Shown here: positions 9,108 through 18,401 of the stretch, in pieces
Layout of the letters: the number at the start of each line of letters is the position of its first letter
Numbering within the stretch: position 1 is the stretch's first letter
Source of the DNA: Prevotella sp. 10(H)
GTDB taxonomy: Bacteria > Bacteroidota > Bacteroidia > Bacteroidales > Dysgonomonadaceae
DNA: 64,000 nucleotides
Assembly (NCBI RefSeq): GCF_000711235.1
Contig: NZ_JOMI01000007.1
Span: forward strand, 310,001 to 374,000
Direction of reading: 5' to 3'
Notes under the pieces: model-generated
What the model was told of the DNA's origin: nothing
The model's input: the letters and a program-made list of their open reading frames with translations, nothing else
Database searches by the model: none
Program-made: the position numbers and the translations under genes

Positions 9108-11186
9108 ATGTCTAATATAATTAAAAGAAAAATGCTAAAATCTAAAGTTTTCTTATTTCTGTTAATCTGTATTTTGGGCTCATCACATCTCTACGCTCAA
9201 AGTTCTGCAAAAATTGATTTGTTAAGTAACTGGTGGAAGTTCGATTTGTCCGGAACTCCGCAAGGAAAGATTAATAAGGGTTCTAAATCAGGTGAGATTA
9301 TAACAAAAAATCCGACAGAAGGGTTTACTGTCAGGTTTAATGTCGATCTGCAAAAGTTTGAGGGGCAGCAAAATATACTCGATATTCCGGGAGTTATGTC
9401 CGTTCGCTTACGGCGGGCAAATCCACAGGATCGTAATCGCCAAAATTATCCGGCATTCAAGATGGAAGACGGATCACTGCCTGTTCTTGAGGCTACTTTA
9501 ATTTTGCATCGTCCCGACAAAGAACCAAAAGAGCAAAAAATGGAAATAGGATTTCCGCTTGCCATGCTAAAGAATATTTATGGAAAACACGAAGTTATCC
9601 TTAGTTTTAACGGGCCTCACTGGACGATGTATGTGGATGGCGAACTTGTCGACAGTGATTTTCCTATCGGTTACCCTGAATGGGGAACTAAATCGGCGTG
9701 GTCATTTAATCATGCATTTGTGGAAAATGCTGAAATATTTATGCCCGCGATTAAGCCGGAAAGAGATATGTCGAAAAAGCATGCCGAAAGGCCTCAGGTG
9801 CAATATTGGACACCGACAGGACACAATTCATGGGTAGGGGATGTGGCTACATTGTTTCATAATGGACGTTTCCATGTTTTTTATTTATACGATAGAAGAC
9901 ATCATTCCAGTAAGTTCGGTTGCGGAGGACATTATTTCGAACATCTTTCCACAACGGATTTTAAGACATGGACAGAGCATGAGCCGGCTACGCCGATCGA
10001 TGAACAATGGGAAACTTTTGGTACGGGAACACCTTTTGTAGTGGGAGATAAGCTGTGTGTTTCCTATGGATTGCACACTTCACGTATTTATCCGGATGAG
10101 AAAACAATGTATCCGGCGTTGAAGGATTATTTCGAAAAAAATAATAAAACAGGATTCTTCGATTATAATTCATTTCCTTTAGTTCCTTCGGGTGCAACAT
10201 ATTCTGTAAGCCAGAACGGTATATCCGATTTTAAAAAGAGCAAAAGAATTATACACTACAGTGAAAATCCTACGATATATACCGATGCCGACGGAAAACT
10301 GACTATGCTTGCCAGCTTCCGTTCGAAAGGAATGTGGCAGTCCGAATCCGTCGACGGAGGGTGGTATTGTATTAACAAGGATTTTCCTCCTGGCGGAGAT
10401 TGTACTTTTTATTTTCGCTGGGGCAATTATGACTATATAATTGGCGGTTTTGTCGATTTATGGTCTAAACCTATAGCGGCTGCAAATACGGAGTATAAAA
10501 GTATTAAGGCATTAGGTGAAGATTTTTATAACGGATTTAATGTACCTGCAATATCTGAAATTACAGATGGTCGTTTTCTAATGTCAGCATGGTTGCCTGT
10601 TCGCGGATGGGGAGGCCCTCTTCTTATTCATGAGATGATTCAATATCCTAATGGCCGTATTGGAACAAAATGGATGAATGAACTGGTTCCGGAAACGGGT
10701 GAGGCTGTTAAGGTTACCGATAAACTAGAGAGTTCTATGTTTTACGATGTGGCATCTGAATCGTTTATGCTTTCGTTCGATGTCGTACCTAATAAAGAAA
10801 AGAAAGGGAAATTTGCTGTTTCATTTTTACCACAAGAGGGTGATAATAAAGGTTGCGAATTTCAGTTACGTTTAGATGATTTGGTAGCGCAATATAGCAA
10901 TGCATCCTTTGAAGGCTATTCCGGAGCAGAAAAATCATTGAGAAATGGAGGAAATCCTCAGGAAGCGCGTAACTATGCAATTGAAAATTTGATTGGAGTG
11001 GATAAACCGTTTTCGGTACGTATGGTGGTTAAATATACGGATAAACTGGGAGGTGTTCTTATCGATTCGGAAATAGCCGGACAACGTACAATGATAACTT
11101 ATCGACCAGACCTGCTAGTTAAAAAAATGATGTTTAAATCGGAGAATGTTGAGATAAAGAATGTAAAGTTGGCTCCCTTGAAATAG
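9108..11186 (+). CDS. Exported GH32-like protein with N-terminal beta-sandwich and altered catalytic motifs
   Basis: 692 residues, 684 if translation starts at the ATG at 9132, which sits directly before the signal peptide (MLKSKVFLFLL, cleavage near LYAQ). Residues about 30-215 resemble a concanavalin/LamG-type sandwich (WTMYVDGELVDSDF). Residues about 235-530 are a GH32-like propeller: SWVGDVATLFHNGRFHVFYL matches GDCMPFFHNGTFYLYWL of the neighbouring gene, followed by a C-terminal sandwich. The block equivalent to RDP reads SENPTIY, and the block equivalent to EC(S)DYFKW reads GGDCTFYFRW, so two catalytic positions appear changed. It may be a divergent hydrolase, an unusual lyase, or a binding protein. 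Transcribed away from the GH32 operon and followed by a strong hairpin. Confidence 0.75.
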   Translation: MSNIIKRKMLKSKVFLFLLICILGSSHLYAQSSAKIDLLSNWWKFDLSGTPQGKINKGSKSGEIITKNPTEGFTVRFNVDLQKFEGQQNILDIPGVMSVRLRRANPQDRNRQNYPAFKMEDGSLPVLEATLILHRPDKEPKEQKMEIGFPLAMLKNIYGKHEVILSFNGPHWTMYVDGELVDSDFPIGYPEWGTKSAWSFNHAFVENAEIFMPAIKPERDMSKKHAERPQVQYWTPTGHNSWVGDVATLFHNGRFHVFYLYDRRHHSSKFGCGGHYFEHLSTTDFKTWTEHEPATPIDEQWETFGTGTPFVVGDKLCVSYGLHTSRIYPDEKTMYPALKDYFEKNNKTGFFDYNSFPLVPSGATYSVSQNGISDFKKSKRIIHYSENPTIYTDADGKLTMLASFRSKGMWQSESVDGGWYCINKDFPPGGDCTFYFRWGNYDYIIGGFVDLWSKPIAAANTEYKSIKALGEDFYNGFNVPAISEITDGRFLMSAWLPVRGWGGPLLIHEMIQYPNGRIGTKWMNELVPETGEAVKVTDKLESSMFYDVASESFMLSFDVVPNKEKKGKFAVSFLPQEGDNKGCEFQLRLDDLVAQYSNASFEGYSGAEKSLRNGGNPQEARNYAIENLIGVDKPFSVRMVVKYTDKLGGVLIDSEIAGQRTMITYRPDLLVKKMMFKSENVEIKNVKLAPLK

Positions 11187-11212
11187 ATTTTTTATTTATT
11201 AAATACTCACTT

Positions 11213-11261
11213 AAAATATTACCAAGTAGAAAAACCTATTTTACTACTTGGTAATATTTTT
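11213..11261 (+). terminator. Rho-independent terminator
   Basis: Perfect 17-base stem (11213-11229 with 11244-11260) and a 14-base loop, 27 bases after the GH32-like stop. The right arm ends in a T run. AT-rich tails on both sides could let it work in either direction. Confidence 0.8.
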
Positions 11262-11355
11262 GTCTTGTGGCGGCATTTGTCCGCCTATGTTAAATAATGT
11301 TGGTATACCAGAAAATATTTATACATTTATACCTTGTTCCTTAATGAAGATCTAG

Positions 11356-11901
11356 ATGAAAAACCGCAGCGAAAAAGATTATGATTTGATAAACGCAATT
11401 TCAAATGGTGATTATTTGAGCTACAACCAATTATTTATGTACTACTATAATCCGCTATGCCGTTATGCTTTTTCCATAATAAAAAGCAAGACTGATGCGG
11501 AAGACATAGTGCAGGAATTATTCCTTAATATATGGAACAACAGAAAAAGGCTGGAGATATACACAAACGTTTCTTCTTATCTATACAGTGCGATCAGAAA
11601 TATGACATTAAATTATATCCGCGATAATAATAAGAATAAAATTCCTTTAGAAAATATTCAGGATATAGAAAACACTTCAGAAGAGCAGTTTCTCGAACAG
11701 GAAGAGTTTCGGAAAGCGCTCAACGATTGTATTAAAGAACTACCACAACGATGCCGGGAAGTGCTGATACTGCAAAGAGTAAAAGGGCTGCGGCAAAAGG
11801 AAATCTCCGAAAAACTCAATATCTCCATAAAAACGATTAAGAATCAGATATGGATTTCAATGCAAAGAATAAAAATCTGTATCGGATTAAAAGGGTTCTA
11901 A
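11356..11901 (+). CDS. ECF RNA polymerase sigma factor
   Basis: 181-residue extracytoplasmic-function sigma factor. Residues about 20-90 are region 2 (YNPLCRYAFSIIKSKTDAEDIVQELFLNIW) and residues about 120-172 are region 4 (LPQRCREVLILQRVKGLRQKEISEKLNISIKTIKNQI), in the Bacteroidota sigma-70 subfamily tied to PULs. It is followed by a FecR anti-sigma factor and an STN-containing SusC, the standard trans-envelope signalling set. Substrate binding at SusC should release this factor to transcribe the locus at 13.1-23.6 kb. A weak promoter match (TTGG, 18 bases, TACATTTA) ends at 11329. Confidence 0.93.
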   Translation: MKNRSEKDYDLINAISNGDYLSYNQLFMYYYNPLCRYAFSIIKSKTDAEDIVQELFLNIWNNRKRLEIYTNVSSYLYSAIRNMTLNYIRDNNKNKIPLENIQDIENTSEEQFLEQEEFRKALNDCIKELPQRCREVLILQRVKGLRQKEISEKLNISIKTIKNQIWISMQRIKICIGLKGF

Positions 11902-11967
11902 ATTTTTCTCAAAAAACAATAGGACTTTTTTTTATTTCATGTGTCATACTAATAAATAAAGATAAAA

Positions 11968-12951
11968 ATGGACAATAACATTGGACAACATATCGCTGAA
12001 CATTTTCTTGAGAATGAAGAAAATCCGGTTACCGATCCTGTTCTCTTGGAATGGCTGGCGCAGAGTCCGTCAAACATACAATTATTTGAGGAATATAAAA
12101 AAATATGGATTGAAGTCCGGAATGTTTATAATATTGAATCTTTCGACGCCGATACTGCATGGGAAAATGTAAATAATTATAATCAGGAGAAAAAGATACG
12201 GCGACGCCGTATCAGAAGTACAATATATGCACTGTCAGGCGTGGCGGCTTCCGTTGTTTTATTTATTTCCTTGTTTTTTACGGGTTATGTTCAATGGACA
12301 GATACTGCTTCAGATACAATAAGGATGTCTACTGCATATGGTAACCGCTCCGACATAGTTTTACCCGACGGAACCAAAGTGAGGTTAAATGTGGGTACTG
12401 ATCTTGAATATTCTTTTAATAAAAAAGAAAACACGCGTGAAGTAAACTTTAAAGGTGAAGCTTTTTTCGAAGTGGCAAAAAGCAAAGCGCCTTTTGTAAT
12501 CAATACTCCTGCAGACTTACAGGTGAAAGTATTGGGTACTACATTCAGCCTTGCAGCATATGAAGACGATAATACGATTCAGACCTCATTACTGGAAGGA
12601 AAGATTGAACTTAGTAATGCAAAGCAGAAATTATTAATGGAGCCGGGTGAAATAATCAGTTATGATAAAACCACCAGACAAATGGCACCGGCAGAAGTGG
12701 ATATTTCGCATACATACGGTTGGGTCAATAACAAATTATATATGGACAACATGTCATTGACCGATGTGTGTAAAAACCTCGAACGCTGGTATGATGTAGA
12801 GATAGATGTGCCGGCTGAAATGAGTACCAAGATTCATTATACAGGAGTGTTGCAGGAGGAAAGTTTTATCGACATCCTTGAAGCATTACGCAGTTTAAGT
12901 AATATAAGATATGAAATAAAAGGAAGGAATATCAAGATAAAGCAAAAATAA
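11968..12951 (+). CDS. FecR-family anti-sigma factor
   Basis: 327 residues. A short N-terminal cytoplasmic part (about 1-85) should hold the sigma factor. One transmembrane segment follows (about 90-110, IYALSGVAASVVLFISLFF). The periplasmic FecR domain (about 115-225) contains YGNRSDIVLPDGTKVRLNVGTDLEY and GEAFFEVAKSKAPFVINT. The C-terminal DUF4974 domain (about 255-327, MSLTDVCKNLERWYDVEI) contacts the STN domain of the receptor. It lies 66 bases after the sigma gene and before the matching SusC. Family and role are well supported. Confidence 0.93.
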   Translation: MDNNIGQHIAEHFLENEENPVTDPVLLEWLAQSPSNIQLFEEYKKIWIEVRNVYNIESFDADTAWENVNNYNQEKKIRRRRIRSTIYALSGVAASVVLFISLFFTGYVQWTDTASDTIRMSTAYGNRSDIVLPDGTKVRLNVGTDLEYSFNKKENTREVNFKGEAFFEVAKSKAPFVINTPADLQVKVLGTTFSLAAYEDDNTIQTSLLEGKIELSNAKQKLLMEPGEIISYDKTTRQMAPAEVDISHTYGWVNNKLYMDNMSLTDVCKNLERWYDVEIDVPAEMSTKIHYTGVLQEESFIDILEALRSLSNIRYEIKGRNIKIKQK

Positions 12952-13020
12952 TAACCTTTAAAAACCGATCGCCTATGGAATAACACAGAAGAAATGATAA
13001 ATAGACGATAATAGCGAAAA

Positions 13021-13049
13021 AATGGGAAATGATTGCGCCATTCCCCATT
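13021..13049 (+). terminator. Possible attenuator hairpin between anti-sigma gene and susC
   Basis: An 11-base stem (13021-13031 with 13039-13049, one mismatch) with a 7-base loop. No clear T run follows, so it may be a processing or attenuation site rather than a full stop. Confidence 0.4.
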
Positions 13050-13118
13050 ATTATTCGACTGTTATCTGTATAAGAGCATACTAATACTATTTGAAAATAA
13101 CAATCTAATCACAAATAT

Positions 13119-16100
13119 ATGAAATATAATTCTATCCGGAAGCCTAAAGAGAATAGGTTCTTCCATAAAACATTGTTATGTATGAAACTAATGGTCGTAT
13201 TTCTGACATTATTTTCCTTAAATGTGTCAGCAACAATGTATTCACAGACCAAGATGCTAACCTTAGATGTAAAAAACAAAACTATAAAGGAAGTTCTTCA
13301 TCAGATAGAAAATCAATCGCAATTCCGTTTCATTTATGAAAATGAGAATGTAGATTTCGATAAAAAAATTAGCATTCGGGTCAAGGATCAAACTGTAGTA
13401 GATGTATTGAACCTTCTTTTTCAAAAGGAGGGTGTAGACTATGTTATAACAGAGAAAAACCTGATATTGATTAACCCTACAAATAAAAGGAGTGAGCAAG
13501 CAGTGAATCAACCTGATGAAATAAAGCAGGGCATTGCTGTATCAGGTATGGTAACGGATGAATCGGGAGAGCCGATGATCGGAGCCAGTGTAACCGTAAA
13601 AGGCAGCACTGTAGGAGTTATGACCGATGAGAATGGGCGATTTAATTTTACTGTACAGGATAGGTCTGCTGTCTTGCAGTTTTCTTTTATCGGTTATCTA
13701 ACGCAGGAAATTCCGGTTGCAAACAGGTCTGTGTTTAATATTACGCTTATAGAAGACAATCGGATTATGGAGGAAGTTATTGTTGTCGGATATGGTGTCC
13801 AAAAGAAGGCTTCGGCTGTAGGAGCTATTTCATCCATAAAAGGAGAATCCCTGACAACTACCCCTGCATTAAATCTTGCTTCAGGGCTGGCTGGTAAGGC
13901 TTCAGGGCTTATGGCTATCAACCGTAGCGGGGAGCCCGGTAATGACGGCGCCATTCTGCGAATCAGGGGACAGAATACTATGGGAAACAATGATCCGCTG
14001 ATTGTTGTCGACGGTGTTGCTAATCGTCAGGGTGGACTGGACCGTATCGATCCGGCAGATATTGAAAGCATTTCTATCCTAAAGGATGCTTCTGCCGCAA
14101 TATATGGTGCGCAGGCCGCGAACGGGGTTATTCTGGTCACTACAAAAAAGGGAAAAACCGGTAGGCCGCAGGTGACTTACTCATATAATCAGGGTTTTGC
14201 TAAAGCAACACGTTATCCGGAAATGGCTGATGCTGCTACATATGCTACCATGATGAACGAACTGGCTTACTACAGAGGAAACTCTGATGTATATACTCCT
14301 GAAGAAATTCAGAAATTCAGGGACGGTTCAGACCCTTGGCTGTATCCGAATACAGATTGGTTCGATATTATAATGAAAGACCTTTCGCCTCAGCATAAGC
14401 AAAATCTGACAATAAATGGAGGTACAGATTATCTGAAATATTATGTTTCGGCGGGTAATATCGGTCAGGACGGTTTCTATGAAAATAGTGGAACACGTTA
14501 TGATCAGTGGAATCTGAGAAGTAACTTCGATATCAAATTCAGCGAATTTTTCAATCTGGGAGTAGGCATCAATGCACGTGAAGAAAAGAAAAAAGGGCTT
14601 ACTCAGTCCAATTATTACGAAGTGGTAATGAAGGCAAAACCTACACAGATAGGTTTCTGGCCTAATGGCTTACCGGGTCCTGCTGTAGAGGGAAATAACA
14701 ATCCGGCGATAGGTGCTTCAAAAGACGCCGGTTATAATCGTACAAAAGACTATTATATCCAGACTAACTTCAAACTGGAAGTAAAGAATCCATGGATTAA
14801 GGAATTGAAATTTACTACTAATGTAGCATATGATAAACGGATGCAATATACCAAGCAGTTCCGTAAACTGATGACTACTTATAATTGGGATAAGATATCT
14901 TACGATGAAAATGGCGTACCCGTATTAGTTCCATATATTCAGGCTTCTAATCAGGCCGATCCTGATCTTAATCAGTCTACTTCAGATGCAACAAGTTTGG
15001 TATTGAATGCATTGCTGCAATATGACAAGAGGTTCGACGATATTCATAATCTAAGTGTGCTTGTTGGAACTGAAAGTAATAAACATACATCCGATTTTTT
15101 CTCAGCGTATAGACGCTACTATATCTCCGATGCAATCGATGAATTATTCGCCGGAGGAGATAAAGATAAAGACAACAACGGTTATTCATCGGAATCAACA
15201 AGACAAAATTATTTCGGACGACTGAATTACAGTTTTAAAGACAGGTATTTGTTCGAGTTTGTAGGACGTTACGACGGTTCGTATATTTTCCCTAAAAAGG
15301 GACGTTATGGATTCTTTCCCGGATTTATGGTTGGATGGGTAGCTTCTGAAGAAGATTTCTGGAAAGAAAAGTTGCCTCTTATCAATTATTTCAAATTAAG
15401 AGGGTCTTGGGGACAGACAGGTAATGACCGGATAGACCCTTATCAATTCTTATCGAGTTTCAGATATAGTAGTGAGAATCTGATATTGGGAGAAAATATA
15501 GAAAACAAAGCCATTTATTCATCCCGTATAGGTAATCCGGATGTGACGTGGGAAGTTGCCAATCAGGCAAATATAGCATTTGAAGCGCAGATGTTCAGAG
15601 GAAAACTGGCTTTCGGTATGGATTTTTTCTATAATAAAAGAAGCCAGATGCTGATAACAAGAAATGCCTCTATCCCTAAATATACAGGTATGACTTTGCC
15701 TAGGGAAAATATAGGCAGAATGGAAAATAAAGGTTTTGACTTCGATATAACTTACCATGGACAGATAGATAAAGTTGGTTTTACTCTTACTGCCAACGGA
15801 GGATATGCTAAAAATAAAATTCTGTTTTGGGACGAAGCAGCGAATGTAGAAGATCACCAGAGATCGACAGGGCATCCAATCAATACTAATTTATATTACC
15901 GTGCATTAGGCATATTTAAGAATCAGGAAGAAGTTGATAAAACACCACACTTTTCGGGAGCGCGGCCGGGAGATGTTATATTCGAAGATGTTAATGGTGA
16001 TGATGTAATAGACTCTAAAGACAGGGTAAGAATAGACCGGAACAGTGTTCCTACTTTCACCGGATCATTTACAGCCAGTTTCAATTACAGGGACTTCGAT

Positions 16101-16514
16101 TTAATGCTGATGTTTCAGGGTGCAGCAGGGGCCTCGGCCTATGTTAAAACATTCTCAGGACAGGTTGGTAACTACCTGAAAGAAGAAGCTGATAACAGAT
16201 GGACGGAAAGTAATCCGAATGCAAAATATCCGAGAGCATACAATCGTGATGAAGAATACTGGCGAAGTCAGCCTAATACTTTCTTCCTTAAGAGTACCGA
16301 TTATATACGTCTTAAAAATATAGAATTAGGTTACAGACTGCCTAAAAGCCTGATTGGTCAGACTCCGATAAAAGATGTCAGGATTTATGTAAGCGGCTTC
16401 AACTTATTGACTTTCGACAAACTGAAAGTATTCGATCCTGAAGGCGATAATCAGACCGGACAATTTTATCCGCAACAGAAAGTGTATAATATAGGTGCTT
16501 CAATAACCTTTTAA
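13119..16514 (+). CDS. SusC-type TonB-dependent receptor with STN signalling domain
   Basis: 1131-residue outer-membrane receptor. The order is: signal peptide (about 20-42, ending YSQ); STN domain (about 48-125, TIKEVLHQIENQSQFRFIYE) that passes the substrate signal to the FecR protein; carboxypeptidase-regulatory-like domain (about 145-215, GMVTDESGEPMIGASV); plug (about 220-335, VVGYGVQKK, ILKDASAAIYGAQAANGVI); and a barrel ending in NIGASITF. It pairs with the SusD 15 bases downstream to import an oligosaccharide. The linked GH97 enzymes suggest alpha-galactoside-containing glycans. Confidence 0.95.
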   Translation: MKYNSIRKPKENRFFHKTLLCMKLMVVFLTLFSLNVSATMYSQTKMLTLDVKNKTIKEVLHQIENQSQFRFIYENENVDFDKKISIRVKDQTVVDVLNLLFQKEGVDYVITEKNLILINPTNKRSEQAVNQPDEIKQGIAVSGMVTDESGEPMIGASVTVKGSTVGVMTDENGRFNFTVQDRSAVLQFSFIGYLTQEIPVANRSVFNITLIEDNRIMEEVIVVGYGVQKKASAVGAISSIKGESLTTTPALNLASGLAGKASGLMAINRSGEPGNDGAILRIRGQNTMGNNDPLIVVDGVANRQGGLDRIDPADIESISILKDASAAIYGAQAANGVILVTTKKGKTGRPQVTYSYNQGFAKATRYPEMADAATYATMMNELAYYRGNSDVYTPEEIQKFRDGSDPWLYPNTDWFDIIMKDLSPQHKQNLTINGGTDYLKYYVSAGNIGQDGFYENSGTRYDQWNLRSNFDIKFSEFFNLGVGINAREEKKKGLTQSNYYEVVMKAKPTQIGFWPNGLPGPAVEGNNNPAIGASKDAGYNRTKDYYIQTNFKLEVKNPWIKELKFTTNVAYDKRMQYTKQFRKLMTTYNWDKISYDENGVPVLVPYIQASNQADPDLNQSTSDATSLVLNALLQYDKRFDDIHNLSVLVGTESNKHTSDFFSAYRRYYISDAIDELFAGGDKDKDNNGYSSESTRQNYFGRLNYSFKDRYLFEFVGRYDGSYIFPKKGRYGFFPGFMVGWVASEEDFWKEKLPLINYFKLRGSWGQTGNDRIDPYQFLSSFRYSSENLILGENIENKAIYSSRIGNPDVTWEVANQANIAFEAQMFRGKLAFGMDFFYNKRSQMLITRNASIPKYTGMTLPRENIGRMENKGFDFDITYHGQIDKVGFTLTANGGYAKNKILFWDEAANVEDHQRSTGHPINTNLYYRALGIFKNQEEVDKTPHFSGARPGDVIFEDVNGDDVIDSKDRVRIDRNSVPTFTGSFTASFNYRDFDLMLMFQGAAGASAYVKTFSGQVGNYLKEEADNRWTESNPNAKYPRAYNRDEEYWRSQPNTFFLKSTDYIRLKNIELGYRLPKSLIGQTPIKDVRIYVSGFNLLTFDKLKVFDPEGDNQTGQFYPQQKVYNIGASITF

Positions 16515-16529
16515 TCAAGTTGAAATAAT

Positions 16530-18329
16530 ATGAAAAATATATATTACCTATTAATTGTTTTGATGACAGGATTTTGCTCCTGTGTAGATATGGATCTGGA
16601 ACCAAAGGACGAATTGAGCGAGTCGGCATTGTATAAAGATGCTCCGTTGCTCGAGGCTTTTCTCAACAACCAATATTATTATGCAGGACATGGATTCTCA
16701 GCGCGTGAATTACTCTTGGCCGGTCTTTGCGACGAAGCTCGTTTTACTCATGCCTGGTCACAACCCGTATATACGCTGAACGGTACGGTAACTCCTGCCC
16801 AACTGGGGGGAATAGTGAGATTCCGTCAGTTTAACTGGGGCGATGTTTACAAAGGCATCAGGGAATGTAATATGATTCTGGAAAACACAGAAGAAGGTGT
16901 GACCACTATTACCGACAAAGATTTTATTAAAAAGATAAGAGGTCAGGCCATTTTTCTCAGGGCATATCACTATCATAATCTTATTCGTATATACGGTGGT
17001 GTACCGATTGTCGAAAATACCTTTAAGCTTAACGATGACTTTTTTGTACCTCGTAATACGTTGGCAGAATGTATAAAATTTGTAGCTGATGAGTGTGACA
17101 GGGCAGCAGAACTATTACCTGATAAATGGACTGATTCTAATATCGGGCGCGCTTCCAAAGGTGCTGCACTTACTCTTAAGTCGAGGATGTTACTATATGC
17201 AGCCAGTGATTTATTCAATAGTCCGGATGCATGGACTACAGGTTATAAAAATCCTGAATTAATCGCTTATACGGACAATAACAGACAGGCCCGTTGGCAA
17301 GCTGCTAAAGATGCAGCAAAAGCTGTTATAGACCTTAATGTATATAAGTTGTATAAAGAAGATCCTGCTGCAGGAGATTCGATAGCACGGAATTACCATG
17401 AAATCTTCATTACCAAGAAGCATGAAGAAATAATCTGGCAGAAATTCTATCTGGCAAAGGATGTGGATAACACACGTTTTGCCCGTTGGTACGGACCTAA
17501 CGGTTACGGTGGATGGGGAAGCGACGGCCCTACACAACAGTTAGTAGACTACTTCCTGATGAAAGACGGCAGTAAGTTCGACTGGACGAATCCGGCACAT
17601 GCGGCGAATCCGTATAAAGACCGCGACCCTCGTCTTAGAGGCAGCATTCTTTATGATGGAACTAAGTTTCAGACACGTATACCTGCCACTATCGGATGGG
17701 ATCCGGAAGGTATTATCGAAACGGCAGTTTCAATCGAATATATAAATGATAAAGGAGAGAAAGTAACCCGTCCGGGACTCGATACCCGTAAAGGCCCTTA
17801 TGAGGACTGGAATGGTTCTTATACTAATTATTATATCAATAAGTTTATAAATAATGATTTCACTGTAAACTCAGATCAACAGGAAATACCATGGATATAT
17901 ATGCGTTATGCAGAGGTATTATTGAACTATGCAGAGGCCTGTATCGGAGCCGGCGATGAGGGTGAAGCTATATCTACACTTAACAAACTGCGTAAAAGAG
18001 CCGGAATGCCGGATATACCTGCTACTACTACAGGTGCTGCGTTACTCGACTTATGCAGAAACGAACGTATAGTTGAACTGGCGTTCGAAGAACACCGCTA
18101 TTTCGATGCCCGTCGTTGGCTTACCGCTCAAAAAGATTTTTCTAGGAAAGCAAGCGGTATAGATATTACAGCTAAACTGAATGCTGATAATAAAACCTAT
18201 ACTAAAACTTATACTGTGCCTTCTGCCGAAACACAGGATCGTAAATTTAGTATTCAGAACTATTTATCACCGATTCCTGAAGAAGAAATGAACGCAAATA
18301 GTTTATTTATTCAAAATCCGGGATACTAA
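16530..18329 (+). CDS. SusD/RagB-family surface glycan-binding lipoprotein
   Basis: 599 residues. The lipoprotein signal ends in GFCSC, so the mature protein is anchored in the outer membrane as the lid of the SusC pore. The SusD-like N-terminal domain (about 60-220, with YHYHNLIRIYGGVPIVE) and C-terminal RagB/SusD domain (about 290-599, with MRYAEVLLNYAEACIGAG and RNERIVELAFEEHRYFDARRW) are both present and length is normal. It follows the SusC by 15 bases in the same operon. Confidence 0.95.
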   Translation: MKNIYYLLIVLMTGFCSCVDMDLEPKDELSESALYKDAPLLEAFLNNQYYYAGHGFSARELLLAGLCDEARFTHAWSQPVYTLNGTVTPAQLGGIVRFRQFNWGDVYKGIRECNMILENTEEGVTTITDKDFIKKIRGQAIFLRAYHYHNLIRIYGGVPIVENTFKLNDDFFVPRNTLAECIKFVADECDRAAELLPDKWTDSNIGRASKGAALTLKSRMLLYAASDLFNSPDAWTTGYKNPELIAYTDNNRQARWQAAKDAAKAVIDLNVYKLYKEDPAAGDSIARNYHEIFITKKHEEIIWQKFYLAKDVDNTRFARWYGPNGYGGWGSDGPTQQLVDYFLMKDGSKFDWTNPAHAANPYKDRDPRLRGSILYDGTKFQTRIPATIGWDPEGIIETAVSIEYINDKGEKVTRPGLDTRKGPYEDWNGSYTNYYINKFINNDFTVNSDQQEIPWIYMRYAEVLLNYAEACIGAGDEGEAISTLNKLRKRAGMPDIPATTTGAALLDLCRNERIVELAFEEHRYFDARRWLTAQKDFSRKASGIDITAKLNADNKTYTKTYTVPSAETQDRKFSIQNYLSPIPEEEMNANSLFIQNPGY

Positions 18330-18350
18330 TTATAATTACTTATAAAGGTG

Positions 18351-18376
18351 CGCCTCCGGTTTTCCGACTGGAGGCG
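18351..18376 (+). terminator. Stem-loop between susD and the first GH97 gene
   Basis: CGCCTCC (18351-18357) pairs with GGAGGCG (18370-18376) across a 12-base loop. No T run follows, so it is more likely an mRNA-stability or attenuation element than a terminator. Such elements could lower enzyme expression relative to susCD. Confidence 0.5.
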
Positions 18377-18401
18377 TTCTGTAAATATATTTTGACAAAA
18401 T

